From: Enterobacter sp. RHBSTW-00994 | GTDB taxonomy: Bacteria; Pseudomonadota; Gammaproteobacteria; Enterobacterales; Enterobacteriaceae | Assembly: GCF_013782625.1 (NCBI RefSeq) | Contig: NZ_CP056199.1 | Coordinates: forward strand, 4,544,588-4,608,587 | Length of the DNA: 64,000 bases | Direction: 5' to 3' | The notes under the pieces: model-generated | The model's database searches: none | The model's input: the letters and a program-made list of their open reading frames with translations, nothing else | Told to the model about the DNA's origin: nothing | Part shown: positions 35,417 to 47,700 of the stretch, piece after piece | Layout: each line of letters starts with the position of its first letter | Numbering within the stretch: position 1 is the first letter of the stretch | Program-made: the position numbers and the translations under genes

Positions 35417-36910
35417 TTACTGCCCCTGTGGAATATCCGTCACTTCCTGATGCGCATCATCTGTCGCAGTATTCTGAGCAGACGCCGTCGACGAGACCAT
35501 AATAGAATTCCAGGTCGACTGAAGCGCTTTCATGTCATATTCCGGCTCGCCTTTCGGCTGCATCAGAATCAACGCCATATCTTGTGACAGTTGCTGACGC
35601 AAATCCTGGTTCAACATCTCAACGGTCAGACCGCTCAGGAAATCCTGACGTAGCTTCTGATACTGTTCTGGCGCAATATCCACCACCTGATTTTGCAGGG
35701 AACGAATACGCTGGCTGATCAGAATGTCTGTATCAGCACGGGCATAGGTTGCAAACAGCTTCTGTAGCTCAAGTTTTTTCTGCGCGACCAGCGCGTTGAA
35801 TTCATCTTCAGACAGGCCATCTTTACGCACTTTCGCCAGTTCCTTTGCCACCACACCGAGATTGGCGTTCAGCTTGTCGCCAGGCGATTCAACATTAATG
35901 GCACACTGTGCACGCTGGAACAGCACACGGCAGTCAAAGCCCAGGCCAATATCTTTCATGTTGTTTTTGCTGAGCGTCTGCTGAACGTGCCAGAACAGGG
36001 CTTCACGCGCCAGGTCTGCACGCCAGTAACGCAGCAATGCGGCGGATTCACGGATTGGCTGCCACGCGGTATCCCACATGACGGAGAGACGATCCTGACG
36101 CACTGTGTCGGTCATGATACTGACAGGCTCTGCACGCAACGGCGAAAGCGTCGGGACAGGAGCAGGCGTCTCACGCTTACCTTTTAGTTCACCAAACGCC
36201 TTGTTGATCTGTTCAACAACCGCACGGCTATCAACATTACCCACCACAATCAGGGTCATCGCATCCGGGGTGTACCATTTCTGGTAGAAGGATTTTACCT
36301 GCTCGGCATCCACTGGCTGTTTCAGCGGCTCTGCCGGATCGTGTCCCAGCAGCATTGAGCCCTTCAGACGATAACGCCACCAGCCGTCTTTGGTATCAGC
36401 AGGCCATGTCGCGACCATGTCACTGTTACTTAATGCGTAGTTCACGGTATCTGGCGTAATTGCCAGCTTGCCCGTCGAATCCGACAAATAGGTGAGTGCT
36501 TCTTTCAGCAGGTCATTACGGTTATTCGGCAGACTCAGATTAAACATGGTGTAGTCATAAGAGACCACTGCAGGAGGAAGCGGGCGCTTAGGATCAATAG
36601 CCTGTTGCCAGAGTGAGCGCACCTGTACAGCTTGCAAACTGCCGCTCTGAGTGAGCGCCAGCCGAGGAATAAAATGGCTTAAACCGGTCTGCTGGGTACT
36701 CTCAGCAAGAGAGCCTGTATTCACAGACAGACGGATTTCGATACGGTCGCTGGGGCGTTGAGGAGTGGCTAAAACTTGCCACTGGAACCCATTCGCCAAC
36801 GTCCCTTGTTGCCAGGCCGGGTCTGGCTGGAGCGCATCTGCCTGCACATAACTGGCCGCTGCCATCATCAGCAAACCGCCGGTTAAGAGTCGAATTTTTG
36901 TGCCCTGCAT
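35417..36910 (-). CDS. yhjJ: YhjJ, periplasmic M16-peptidase-like protein (non-catalytic)
   Basis: Exported 497-aa protein with a signal peptide (KIRLLTGGLLMMAAASYVQA) and the two-domain fold of M16 (pitrilysin/insulinase) peptidases. The zinc motif HxxEH of active members would fall at the segment STQQTGLSHFIPRLALT and is missing, as in E. coli YhjJ. It is thus likely a non-catalytic paralog; role unknown. The ribosome site is AGGGG close to the ATG. As in E. coli it lies between kdgK and dctA. Confidence 0.93.
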   Translation of the reverse strand: MQGTKIRLLTGGLLMMAAASYVQADALQPDPAWQQGTLANGFQWQVLATPQRPSDRIEIRLSVNTGSLAESTQQTGLSHFIPRLALTQSGSLQAVQVRSLWQQAIDPKRPLPPAVVSYDYTMFNLSLPNNRNDLLKEALTYLSDSTGKLAITPDTVNYALSNSDMVATWPADTKDGWWRYRLKGSMLLGHDPAEPLKQPVDAEQVKSFYQKWYTPDAMTLIVVGNVDSRAVVEQINKAFGELKGKRETPAPVPTLSPLRAEPVSIMTDTVRQDRLSVMWDTAWQPIRESAALLRYWRADLAREALFWHVQQTLSKNNMKDIGLGFDCRVLFQRAQCAINVESPGDKLNANLGVVAKELAKVRKDGLSEDEFNALVAQKKLELQKLFATYARADTDILISQRIRSLQNQVVDIAPEQYQKLRQDFLSGLTVEMLNQDLRQQLSQDMALILMQPKGEPEYDMKALQSTWNSIMVSSTASAQNTATDDAHQEVTDIPQGQ

Positions 36911-37096
36911 GTGAACCCCTGATCAACATTCCTGGTTAAAAAAGAGTGTCTCACGACGTGGAGAACTCTAAAAGATGACGATGAAAACACGTCGATTAGA
37001 CCGCGTGTTCAGCAAAACGTCACGGTCAGAAGTGAAATATACCCAAAAAAAATCTTGTCGAATTATGACAGGTATGAACAGTTATTATGCGCAGGA

Positions 37097-37124
37097 GCCC
37101 GCTTCCCGACAAGGGAATGCGGGC
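37097..37124 (-). terminator. Possible hairpin after dctA
   Basis: On the minus strand GCCCGCATTCCC pairs with GGGAAGCGGGC (one bulged base) around TTGTC, starting about 14 bases after the dctA stop. There is no T-run, so it may be a stabilising or rho-linked structure rather than an intrinsic terminator. Confidence 0.45.
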
Positions 37125-37137
37125 ATAAGTGAGGAGA

Positions 37138-38463
<1,326 letters not shown>

Positions 38464-38583
38464 TTATGGTTAACCTGCGGCTCTAAAATAACACCCGTAA
38501 AACAGGACAGAAATAAACTCAGATCAAATTTGAAACACAAATGTTAAAAAGTTAGAGCTGACTCGCACAAGCCAGCAACAAAA

Positions 38584-40590
38584 TTACACGTTTGCGTTAT
38601 TGTCTTCGCCAAAAAGATATCGCTGTTCAAACACATTCGCAGGGACAGCACGAGCAAACAGAAAGCCCTGTCCACTCTCAACACCCGCCCCGGCAAGCCA
38701 GTCGCGCTGCGCTTCCGTTTCAATCCCTTCGGCAATCACATGCAGTTTGAGGCTTCGCGCCATCTGAATGATGGCCTGGACCATGCTACTGTCATCCGGC
38801 AGACCGTCAACAAAGGTTTTATCAATCTTCAGGACATCAACCGGCAGCGTTTTCATGTGCTGGAGCTGACGCAACCCGGCATACCCCATACCAAAATCGT
38901 CAAGTGCGATGCGGATACCCGCATTACGCAGCGGTTTCAGAATGGCGACAGCTTCATTAGGATCATCAATACGTCGGCTCTCCGTCACCTCCAGAATCAG
39001 CGTATCAGGCTGGATCCGGTAACGGTGGATAAGTTCCAGCATCTCCGACACCATCGTCGGGTGCATAAGCTGTAATGCAGACAGGTTCACCGACAACGGC
39101 ATCATGACACCCCGCTCTTGCCAGGCGGCGAGCTGTCGGCAGGACTCTTCCAGCACCCAATAACCCACGGTCACCATCAGACCGCAAGACTCGATACGCT
39201 CAATCAGCCCTTGAGGCAGTTCCCATGAGCCATCGGGTTGCTGCATACGCAACAGGGCTTCTGCACTTTTCACCTCTCCGGTCAGCAGGTTCACCTGCGG
39301 TTGTAACCAGATCGCAAACTGATGGTTATCCAGCGCAGTCAGAATGTCACTCTCTTCTGTCAGGCGCTGCTGCGCTTTCTCCATTTGCTCCGGATCGAAG
39401 AACTGAATTTGATTTTTGCCCTTACGACGAGCAGTGAAAGCAGCCGAGAAGGCGCGGCGATAAAGTTGCTCAGCCGTCAGGTCGCCATAGAACATCGCAA
39501 TCCCGATGCTGGCACTTGGCCGCAGCTGGATTCCCTGAATCGGCAACCGCTCGTTAATAACAGTGAGTACTTGCTGACCTAGTGTAATCGCATGCCATGG
39601 CTCTTTTACACCATGCGCGATAATCACGAAGTCATAGCCGCTCACCTGGGTGAGCACCATACGCGGTGCGAGAACAGATTTTACTTTTTCAACCAGTGTC
39701 AGCAGCAGTACTTCCCGCTGGCTCTCCTTCAACACGCCAGCCGTGTCCTGCAAGGTTTCACATGCCACTACCATCAGCGCAGTCGTCTGCTGGCGCGCCA
39801 CAGTTTGCTCCAGCATTGCCATCAGAAAGGCTTTGTTGGGCAAATCAGATACCGGGAAGCGAGTGGCATTGCTGTTCAACTCATCCTGCTGGCGCATGAC
39901 ACGCTGTTGGTTGATGTTGTAGCTACGCACCAGCATGCCGATTTCATCATCATGATGCAGGCGCGGAACGTCCAGTTGATGTCCAACCTGGTCCTGAGGC
40001 GAGAGATTATCCAGCGCTCTGGCAATACTGCGCAGCGGGTGCACAATCAGGCGGTTAATACACCAGGTCAGAGCCACGCTCAGGATGAGTGATAAAAGTA
40101 AGTAAGTAGTTACCAACGTGGCAACCCAGCTCATCACAAACTTATACAGACGGTAGGAGTCCGCCTGGAGTACAAGATAGGCCAGCGGCTGTGGGTTTGC
40201 CGGGCGCTCAAGCGAATAAACAGGCAATGAGATTTGCACTGGCAGCTCAAACAACCGCATGAGCATCATCGGAACCGGACGCTCAGGAATGAAGCTCATC
40301 CGTAGCGCCTGAAACTGATTGGGTAAGACGACATCCGCACGGCTGACAATCCCCGTCGGCTGGATGCGTTTTAAGATGGTTTCCGCCTCGGGAATATCCC
40401 CTTTCAAAATCGCGGCTGAGAGCGGGCCGCGTATTGAGCGGGCTATACTTTCTAATTGCGAAGCCGTGTTATAGCGATTCTGCTGTACGGAATGAAACAG
40501 CAAAATGACGCAGAATAGAAAAACAAACAGCATAGTGACGGCTGAAACCATCGCCATCTGTTTGATAGTTAAAGAACGGCTGACACGCAA
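38584..40590 (-). CDS. pdeK: PdeK (YhjK/HmsP-like), membrane GGDEF-EAL protein
   Basis: Inner-membrane c-di-GMP phosphodiesterase candidate, 668 aa. Order: TM1 ([21 protein letters not shown]), a periplasmic sensory region of about 130 residues, TM2 (near [21 protein letters not shown]), a HAMP-like linker, a degenerate GGDEF domain (SGYDF where GGDEF should be) and a C-terminal EAL domain with [18 protein letters not shown] (DDFGMGYA) and [12 protein letters not shown]. The degenerate GGDEF and intact EAL predict breakdown rather than synthesis. I chose the TTG start at 40590 (LRVSRSL, matching E. coli MRVSRSL; GGAG about 7 bases upstream); a GTG at 40626 is also in frame. It lies between dctA and the bcs operon, as in E. 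coli. Confidence 0.9.
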   Translation of the reverse strand: MRVSRSLTIKQMAMVSAVTMLFVFLFCVILLFHSVQQNRYNTASQLESIARSIRGPLSAAILKGDIPEAETILKRIQPTGIVSRADVVLPNQFQALRMSFIPERPVPMMLMRLFELPVQISLPVYSLERPANPQPLAYLVLQADSYRLYKFVMSWVATLVTTYLLLSLILSVALTWCINRLIVHPLRSIARALDNLSPQDQVGHQLDVPRLHHDDEIGMLVRSYNINQQRVMRQQDELNSNATRFPVSDLPNKAFLMAMLEQTVARQQTTALMVVACETLQDTAGVLKESQREVLLLTLVEKVKSVLAPRMVLTQVSGYDFVIIAHGVKEPWHAITLGQQVLTVINERLPIQGIQLRPSASIGIAMFYGDLTAEQLYRRAFSAAFTARRKGKNQIQFFDPEQMEKAQQRLTEESDILTALDNHQFAIWLQPQVNLLTGEVKSAEALLRMQQPDGSWELPQGLIERIESCGLMVTVGYWVLEESCRQLAAWQERGVMMPLSVNLSALQLMHPTMVSEMLELIHRYRIQPDTLILEVTESRRIDDPNEAVAILKPLRNAGIRIALDDFGMGYAGLRQLQHMKTLPVDVLKIDKTFVDGLPDDSSMVQAIIQMARSLKLHVIAEGIETEAQRDWLAGAGVESGQGFLFARAVPANVFEQRYLFGEDNNANV

Positions 40591-40710
40591 AATGACTCTC
40601 CACAGAACTCGAAGCGCAAGACACACCAGGGAGTTAGCCTGGTGCGCCTGAGTATACCCGATTGATGAGATTTTAAGAGAGACTTACAAATGGATTAAGG
40701 ATTATTCTGG

Positions 40711-43700
40711 TTACCAGTCCGCATAAGGTATGAGCGGTTGCGGCGGGAGGTCCATATCCCCTTGCCAGCCTGCGGCAGAATAACGCACATAAATAAGCGC
40801 GTGGCTTGGTGTGTAATCCTTCGCCTGCTGTATGTCAACGCCCAGCCCAACGAACCAGTTTGACGTAACACGACGTTCAATAATCGCTCTCGCGGTGTAA
40901 CCCGTACCCGACGAACTGCTGCCGTTTACAGGCTCATGCTTATCGGCATACATCAGATTATCGTCAGCATCGTAATTATCATTCGGAATCAGCCCCTGAA
41001 GAGGGTATCGCATCCCGTCACTGGTTTTCGAATGCGACCATGAAACCGAGCCACCCAATTCCCACGACCAGTTTTCGGTACGTTTGCGCCAGGTGACAGG
41101 CAGCGCGAAGGAAACATACTCCTGAGGGCTGTAATAACCGCCTTGTCCCAGGGTATAGCCACCCAGGTCTTTGTCGTAATGCCACAGCATATTGCTGACG
41201 CCGACCGTCAGGCGTTCATTATTTTTATTAATGACTTTGTAGTAATACCCGGTCATCCAGCGGATGCGCCAGTTATCCGCCACATTCTTACCTGTCAGGC
41301 TATCCGCATTCAGGCTGGACCAGACACCGTTCGCCTCCCCCTTGTCATAGCTCATGCTCACGCCACCACCGGTGGCACGTACGCCGCCCCAGGTCGTGTC
41401 GGTATTCGAATCATGTTGTCCTGCAAAAGCCAGCACAGAGCTGGAAATCGGGCGGCGGTGAACGTTCAGGGTATAACCGATCGGCCCCAAATCGTTGCTG
41501 TATGCCAGACTACCGACCACGTCCACCACATCGAAGCCCATCGGCGTTGTGCCAATGTCCATCGCCCAGGTGTCGTTTTGCCAGCCAACCGCCACACTTG
41601 CGCCATTGGCAGTCTGATTTGTATTGCCATGGCAAGGCGTTCTTGCACACGTACCCCATTGCGGATCGTATTTCCCGTCTTTGGTGGCAAAAGTTCCGGC
41701 ATCCATATTCACCAAATCGCTCCGGAAGAACATACGCCCATCCGCCAGTGGCGCGTCCACTTGCAGCATAGTGGTATGCGCTTTCAGGTCGGAATACCCG
41801 CCCGTACCGCTTGACCCCCAGTAATCGTGTTGCAGCGTGACATTCACATCCTGCTGGCGATACAGATCGCCTGCGTCACTGCGCACGCCCCGTTTCAACC
41901 AGTCATCTTTCTCGTCATTCCGCGTCAAACGCGTAAAGCTGTCATTATCTGCCGGACGCGTAGTCGTAATACCGGAGGAAACCATCGCGTCTTTATAAGT
42001 CTCCAGCGCCTGCTGAGGCTCGCCACTTTGCGCCTGAATACGGGCGGCATCACGCAGCACCAGCGCATTTTCCATAGAGGCAGGTTGTGTCCTTGCCTGC
42101 GGAACAATGTTACTGAGCGTCTGCTTAGCCGCAGCGGTATCACCAAGACCTGCCTGAGCCAGGGCCACACGACGCTGTACATTGAGAGATGGCGGCTGAT
42201 CGCTTTTCACCTCAGACAGTTTTGCCAGCTCTGTACGCGCGGCATCTTTATTGCCTTGTGCAATATAAACTTCCGTCAGACCGAGAATCGCATCTTCGTT
42301 GTTTGGCTCCCGCTGCAAGACTTTGCTGTATGCGGCCTGTGCCTGAACGTTATCCCCACGCTGCTGAGCCCAGTCAGCCAGGGTTAAATCAATTCGTGTT
42401 GAGGCCGGTTGCTGGCGCAGCAGGTTTTCGGCCTCCTGCTCTTTCCCGCTGTCACGCAGACGATTTGCCGTTTCCAGCACCTGGTTGCTTTGCAGACGGT
42501 CTGACAACTCCTGAATATTGCCATTCCATTTATCGCGCGGGAGCGTATTCAGGTGAGCCAGAGCAGCCCGATCCTGATCGTTCCCTGAGAGGTAAAGCCC
42601 GGTGGCGTAAACTTGTTCCGGATCGCCAGGTTTTTGACTCGCAAGCTGCCGCATTAATGTATCCGCCTGGCTGCGCTGTCCTGCACTGTAGAGATCGCGT
42701 GAAAGACGGTAGGTGATCCATACATCGCCTGGTGAGAGCGCCAGACGACGACGCTGAATTTCTGCAGCCTGTGCAAATTTACCCTGATTTTCCAACTGTT
42801 CTGCCTGTTGGGAAAGCTGTTCGTTCGTCAGGCTACGTTCAATGTCATCAATGCTGCGACGCTGGCTGGCAGAAAGGGACTGAATAAACTGTGTGGCCTT
42901 CTCTGGCGATTGCGCGCGATACACATTTGCAAGACCACGTACCGCGTTGCTGTTACCGCTGTCCATGCGCAATGCCTGGCGATAATAACGCTCGGCCGCC
43001 ACGTTATCTTTACGCACCATCGCGGCATCCCCCAGCCCCAGGACTGCATAGCTGTCGGTATTATCGATGTTGCGTGCCTGCTGGTAATAACGCTCCGCCT
43101 GGCCTGGATTGTTCGCTTTTAGTGCGGCATCACCTTGCTGGATTAAAAGCCAGTAACGGTTAACCTTTAACAGGCTATCCCATTTGCCCCGGTTGTCGCT
43201 CTGCGGATCGAGAGCGATGGCCTTTTCAAACTGCGCGACTGCGCGGGCACGATCGCCTTTCTGTGAATACGCCTGGCCCAGTGCGCCGACGGCTTCACTG
43301 TCGGCATGGTTCGCGCTGACCGCTTTTTGCAGTTCCGCTACGGCCTTGCCACCCTGCCCGGCATCGACTGCGGCTAACCCTTCTGCTTTCGCACGGAACG
43401 CTGGATCGGCGAGCTGTTTCTGTTGCGCTTCAAGCTGCGAGCGAGCAGCGGTCACGCTGTCACCATGACTAAAAACACTGAGGTATTTTTGTAGTGCATT
43501 GACGCTGGCACTGCTTGTTGGCTGGTCTTTAATTTGCTGATACCAAAGCTCAGACGCCTGGTCACGGCCACTGGTGCTTTTGGCCATATCCTGCAATACC
43601 GCAAACCCTTCATCACGTCGCCCATTCTGGAACAATAACTGCGCCAGAGAAGCCTGTTGTTGCGTGTTACCGGGATTATTCGTGTTAATTCTCTTCAACT

Positions 43701-44208
43701 GATCGATGGCTGTGTTACGTCTGGCAGGATCTTTCGCAACCACTGTCCAGTATTCTGCTGCCAAATCCCCTGTGGGTGGATTGCCATCAAAGAGTTTGTC
43801 GTAAGCGGCAATGGCTTCCTGAGTATGGCCTGTCGTGGCTAACAATCGTGCTTGTTGCAACGCCTGACGGCCATCCGATGTCGAGAGCAACATGGTGTTA
43901 CGTGAGGATTTATAGGCGTTCGAGCTGGGTGCGAGTCCTTTAAGACGATCCAGCTCTTTTTGCGCCCCTGCAACATCCCCCTGACGCAGCAGATAGCGGA
44001 ATCGCGCAGCCACCACGTCCGGATTGTTTGGGTCGATCAGTTCAAGGCGGTAGAGCGACTGGCGTACCAAATCTTCACGCTGTGTTGACTCACCCAGATG
44101 CACCTGTTCCAGCAGCTGTTTCTGTTGCGGAGAATTGGCGGCCTGAGCCAAAGGCATCAGCGCAAGGCCAAGCGATAAACTGAGTAAATTTAATGTGAAC
44201 TTGCGCAT
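40711..44208 (-). CDS. bcsC: BcsC, cellulose export outer-membrane protein (type II operon)
   Basis: A 1165-aa exported protein: signal peptide ([20 protein letters not shown]), a periplasmic superhelix of many TPR repeats (to about residue 800), then a C-terminal 16-stranded-type beta-barrel domain ending in the aromatic residue of PYADW. It takes cellulose across the periplasm and outer membrane. The ATG at 44208 matches E. coli MRKFTLN. Its start lies inside the 3' end of bcsZ, overlapping by 19 bases in another frame. It is the last gene of bcsRQABZC. Confidence 0.97.
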   Translation of the reverse strand: MRKFTLNLLSLSLGLALMPLAQAANSPQQKQLLEQVHLGESTQREDLVRQSLYRLELIDPNNPDVVAARFRYLLRQGDVAGAQKELDRLKGLAPSSNAYKSSRNTMLLSTSDGRQALQQARLLATTGHTQEAIAAYDKLFDGNPPTGDLAAEYWTVVAKDPARRNTAIDQLKRINTNNPGNTQQQASLAQLLFQNGRRDEGFAVLQDMAKSTSGRDQASELWYQQIKDQPTSSASVNALQKYLSVFSHGDSVTAARSQLEAQQKQLADPAFRAKAEGLAAVDAGQGGKAVAELQKAVSANHADSEAVGALGQAYSQKGDRARAVAQFEKAIALDPQSDNRGKWDSLLKVNRYWLLIQQGDAALKANNPGQAERYYQQARNIDNTDSYAVLGLGDAAMVRKDNVAAERYYRQALRMDSGNSNAVRGLANVYRAQSPEKATQFIQSLSASQRRSIDDIERSLTNEQLSQQAEQLENQGKFAQAAEIQRRRLALSPGDVWITYRLSRDLYSAGQRSQADTLMRQLASQKPGDPEQVYATGLYLSGNDQDRAALAHLNTLPRDKWNGNIQELSDRLQSNQVLETANRLRDSGKEQEAENLLRQQPASTRIDLTLADWAQQRGDNVQAQAAYSKVLQREPNNEDAILGLTEVYIAQGNKDAARTELAKLSEVKSDQPPSLNVQRRVALAQAGLGDTAAAKQTLSNIVPQARTQPASMENALVLRDAARIQAQSGEPQQALETYKDAMVSSGITTTRPADNDSFTRLTRNDEKDDWLKRGVRSDAGDLYRQQDVNVTLQHDYWGSSGTGGYSDLKAHTTMLQVDAPLADGRMFFRSDLVNMDAGTFATKDGKYDPQWGTCARTPCHGNTNQTANGASVAVGWQNDTWAMDIGTTPMGFDVVDVVGSLAYSNDLGPIGYTLNVHRRPISSSVLAFAGQHDSNTDTTWGGVRATGGGVSMSYDKGEANGVWSSLNADSLTGKNVADNWRIRWMTGYYYKVINKNNERLTVGVSNMLWHYDKDLGGYTLGQGGYYSPQEYVSFALPVTWRKRTENWSWELGGSVSWSHSKTSDGMRYPLQGLIPNDNYDADDNLMYADKHEPVNGSSSSGTGYTARAIIERRVTSNWFVGLGVDIQQAKDYTPSHALIYVRYSAAGWQGDMDLPPQPLIPYADW

Positions 44209-45296
44209 TCCTGGCCCCAATCCGGTATTAATTCACCTTTTGCGGTGAAGCGAAAACGATGCTGATCCCATCCTTGTCCAAAGAGAGTCAGCACGTAGCT
44301 GTAATAGGCATTATTATCGGGAAAATTGTCGGCGACACGCTGACGCTGTACCGCTTGCGCGTCACGGTTTTGTATAAATGGCAGCAAAGAGGCAGAAAAC
44401 CCGACCGGGCCTTTTCCCGTGCGTTTTCCGCTCGCCACATCCACTTTCTCCGGCGGTACGCCCTGCTTTGTCGTCACCGTCGCCATCGGCTGAAAGCGTG
44501 CCAGTAGCCGGGCTTTTTGCGGATCGTTATCGTTCATCATGCCCACCCAGAGATACACCCGGATGGCATCGTAGCTTCCCACCAGGGACGCTGCCTGGTT
44601 CAACTGCCAGCCTTTGTTTTTCCGGTACTGCACCCAATCAGGTGAGAACCCTTTTGGCGCTGTCTCCAGCAATAAGCGCTGGTTTGTTTCACGAAGAGCG
44701 GTCCATGGCGCGCCAAAGCGGGTGAAATAGTGCGCAAACTGAGGAGGAAGATAACTGGGGTTGAAACGCCAGGCATCGGTTTCAGCAAAACCGATTTTAC
44801 CCGGAAGCAGCATGGACCCCAGCCCAGGTACTTTCACCACTTCTTCACTGGCAATGCGTTTAAGTAACGCTTTCCCCATGCTGGTGTAGTTCGGTTTCTT
44901 CCATAAACGTCCCGCTTCCAGCAGTGACCAGGCAATCCAGATATCAGCATCTGACGCAGAGTTCGTGTCGAGCACAGTCCAGGTCTCTTTACCCTTCTGC
45001 CCCCACAACCAGGCTGGCAGATGTTGCTGTAAGTCACCCTGAGCCAGGTTATCGCGAGTCCAGGTCAATAGCAGATCAAAAGCCTTAGGATCATTGGCTG
45101 CCAGCGCAAAGAACAACGCATAGCTTTGCCCTTCGGAGGTGGTAATTTTGCGCGCATCACTCGGATCAATGACGCGCCCCCCCTCGCTGATATAGTCCTG
45201 TTTAAACTGTTCCCAGGCAGGCCAGGTGCAGGCGGCGCGAAGATCAACCGCCGCCAACATCAGTCCAGCCAAAACACACCAGCGAAAGGCTCTCAT
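44190..45296 (-). CDS. bcsZ: BcsZ, periplasmic endo-1,4-beta-glucanase (GH8), first operon
   Basis: Family 8 glycoside hydrolase, 368 aa, secreted by a signal peptide ([18 protein letters not shown]). It trims cellulose during export. The catalytic acid Glu is in [14 protein letters not shown] and the GH8 Asp motif is [20 protein letters not shown] chose ATG at 45296; a GTG directly before it is an equal alternative. It follows bcsB by a few bases and overlaps bcsC by 19. Confidence 0.96.
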   Translation of the reverse strand: MRAFRWCVLAGLMLAAVDLRAACTWPAWEQFKQDYISEGGRVIDPSDARKITTSEGQSYALFFALAANDPKAFDLLLTWTRDNLAQGDLQQHLPAWLWGQKGKETWTVLDTNSASDADIWIAWSLLEAGRLWKKPNYTSMGKALLKRIASEEVVKVPGLGSMLLPGKIGFAETDAWRFNPSYLPPQFAHYFTRFGAPWTALRETNQRLLLETAPKGFSPDWVQYRKNKGWQLNQAASLVGSYDAIRVYLWVGMMNDNDPQKARLLARFQPMATVTTKQGVPPEKVDVASGKRTGKGPVGFSASLLPFIQNRDAQAVQRQRVADNFPDNNAYYSYVLTLFGQGWDQHRFRFTAKGELIPDWGQECASSH

Positions 45297-45302
45297 CACG
45301 TG

Positions 45303-47690
45303 TTACTCGTGGTCCGGGTTGAGGCGACGACGGCTGATAATACGCAGCAGACGCCACAGCACCCACGCCAGCAGAACGACGCTGATTGCCGCCAGAATCG
45401 CCAGTAAAACCGGATGGTTTGCCAGCGCATACCACAGACGTTCAAACCACGGCAGATGCCCCACGTAGTAAACATCACCGACACGCAGACTATTTACCCC
45501 CGACTCACGAATGACCGACACTGAACCGAACATCGACGCACGCTTGCCGCTGTCATTCATCGCATTGTTTAACAGTTCATAACCGCGCGGACTATCAGCC
45601 AACAGCGCGATAACGCTTCGCTGGTCGTTGTACGGTGACTGGAAGCCCACAATCGCGGCCATTGGACCGGAAGAAGTCACGCGGGTCTGGACGTTGGCCT
45701 GGCGATCGCCGCTGTCAGGCATAATGCTTGGGAATTCACTCTGACGCAGCGGGGTATTGACCCAGGACTGAGTGGCCTGCACCAGCAAATCGATACGCTT
45801 ATCGTCTTTCAGCTTATCCGGGATAGTCCCAATCACCATGATGTCAGCATCTTTGTTCTGAATCTGGCTGCCATCGTCAGTGAGCGTCACATTGATGGAC
45901 GGTAATCCCGTTTGCGCCCCCACTGAAGCCATGGTATCCAGCAGCGTCGTCAGTTGCGCTTCATTTGGCGCTTTTGGCATCACAACAATGGACTCAGACA
46001 AGTCAGCCATGCGGCTGAACGGGAAGCTGGCATTGGCAAACGCCCGCAGATCCGGCATCGCCAGGAAGTGATAATATTTCGAGAAATCGATAGTCGACTC
46101 GTCGCCAATAACCACGTGGTTCTGCACTGGCTGGAAGGTAATGCAGTTGTCAACCGACCCACCAGGCATCGGGTTCATGTACTGAAAGTCAAAACGTAAC
46201 TGGTTAACCGCCCCCAGTTTCAGCGCCGGGATGGATACATCCGTTTTACCGTCCAGCAAGCCTTGCAGTACCGGCAAGCGCAGCATCAGTTTGTTGGTAT
46301 CCTGATTACTGGCCAGACTAAAGGATTGCAGGAACTGATTATTCAGGCTGATATCCATACGCGAACTGTCATTGACCGACGGTGCGGTATAGCGGTAGTT
46401 CAGATTGATATCGATGCCGTTAGTGCGCAGCAGATACAAGTCTGGTGGAAGGTTGAGTGAAAGGTTGATAGGCGAAGGCTCAAGCCCCGTAGACTGAAGC
46501 TGCTCTTCATAGGTTTTTAACTCACCAAACGTGATGGCACGATCGGTACGTACCCAGTTCGGCGCATCGTACGGTTTACGTGCCAGCAGAGGTTTCACAT
46601 CATCCACCACTACACTGTTACCACGGAACAGTACGTTACCCTGAGCGATCCCTTTTGCAGCCTGGACCAGATCTTTGTCATCACGACCAAATACCACCAG
46701 CAGTTTCACGTAAGGATTGTCAGGATGGTTAATGACTTCAACCGTCGGCGCTTTCACATCCGGGTGGTCACGCAGGAAAGCGGGACGTTTTTCATTAGTG
46801 GCAAACACAATGGCATTACGGTCCGGCAAGGTATCAAACAAAACCGGGAAACTCTGCCCACGCCAGCCAGAACGGGAACCAAACCAGGAGGACACAATGG
46901 TGGCGGCCAGTTGCTGGGTCACATCCGGAGAGCCAGCAAACACCACCGGTAAGTTTAACGGGCGGTTATCACGCGGGTCGAAGAACGGAATGGGGAAAGC
47001 GGAAAGATCGTTCTTCAGCGCCAGTGACTGGTAGGTCATTTGCAGCGACGTATTACGGCCAACGTCGACCCAGAGCGTACTGCTGGCAGGGTTTTCACAC
47101 ACATCGCGGTAGTGACCGACAAACTCCAGACGCACGCGGTTAAAGTCGGTGATAAACAGGGGATTGATTGGAACCTGTGCCAGCGTTTTTTTACCCAGTT
47201 GTTCTTTGGTAACAGGCAGGACATCCATCAATTCATCATTGAGGTACACCTTCAGCTGCGATTGTATCGGCAACAGCGACGGTGACGGCGTGTATTCCAG
47301 GTTCAACATCGCCTTCGACACCACTTCATCGCTTCGCATGCCAAACTCGACGCCACCGTTAGGGTTAATGCCACGTAGCACCATACTGCCCGGAGGCGGT
47401 GCGATCTGAGCAAAGGTGAGTTTCACATCCCTGGACGGGGCGTTGTCCACGACGATTGGCGCATCAGCACCGCGTACACCAGGCAGGACACGTCCAACGG
47501 TCTGAGCATCCCCGCCAGTCGGCTGAACAGCCGCCTCGTTTTCGGCTGGCGTCGATGCAGCGGTGACAACCTGATCGGTCGCTTGCACAGTCGTAGCCGC
47601 GGTATTTTCAGGGGCTGCATTCGCCACCATGGAGGGAAGTGCACTCATCCCCACTGCCACTGCACATATCCAGGAAAGTTTTGTTTTCAT
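45303..47690 (-). CDS. bcsB: BcsB, periplasmic cellulose synthase subunit (type II operon)
   Basis: A 795-aa periplasmic protein with signal peptide (LSWICAVAVGMSALPSMVANA), two repeated carbohydrate-binding/flavodoxin-like modules and one C-terminal transmembrane helix (HPVLLAILAAISVVLLAWVLWRLL) that packs against BcsA. Slightly longer at the N-terminus than the E. coli protein because of an Ala/Thr-rich linker. The ATG at 47690 matches E. coli MKRKLFW. It starts 10 bases after bcsA stops. Confidence 0.97.
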   Translation of the reverse strand: MKTKLSWICAVAVGMSALPSMVANAAPENTAATTVQATDQVVTAASTPAENEAAVQPTGGDAQTVGRVLPGVRGADAPIVVDNAPSRDVKLTFAQIAPPPGSMVLRGINPNGGVEFGMRSDEVVSKAMLNLEYTPSPSLLPIQSQLKVYLNDELMDVLPVTKEQLGKKTLAQVPINPLFITDFNRVRLEFVGHYRDVCENPASSTLWVDVGRNTSLQMTYQSLALKNDLSAFPIPFFDPRDNRPLNLPVVFAGSPDVTQQLAATIVSSWFGSRSGWRGQSFPVLFDTLPDRNAIVFATNEKRPAFLRDHPDVKAPTVEVINHPDNPYVKLLVVFGRDDKDLVQAAKGIAQGNVLFRGNSVVVDDVKPLLARKPYDAPNWVRTDRAITFGELKTYEEQLQSTGLEPSPINLSLNLPPDLYLLRTNGIDINLNYRYTAPSVNDSSRMDISLNNQFLQSFSLASNQDTNKLMLRLPVLQGLLDGKTDVSIPALKLGAVNQLRFDFQYMNPMPGGSVDNCITFQPVQNHVVIGDESTIDFSKYYHFLAMPDLRAFANASFPFSRMADLSESIVVMPKAPNEAQLTTLLDTMASVGAQTGLPSINVTLTDDGSQIQNKDADIMVIGTIPDKLKDDKRIDLLVQATQSWVNTPLRQSEFPSIMPDSGDRQANVQTRVTSSGPMAAIVGFQSPYNDQRSVIALLADSPRGYELLNNAMNDSGKRASMFGSVSVIRESGVNSLRVGDVYYVGHLPWFERLWYALANHPVLLAILAAISVVLLAWVLWRLLRIISRRRLNPDHE

Positions 47691-47700
47691 CGCGTTATCA

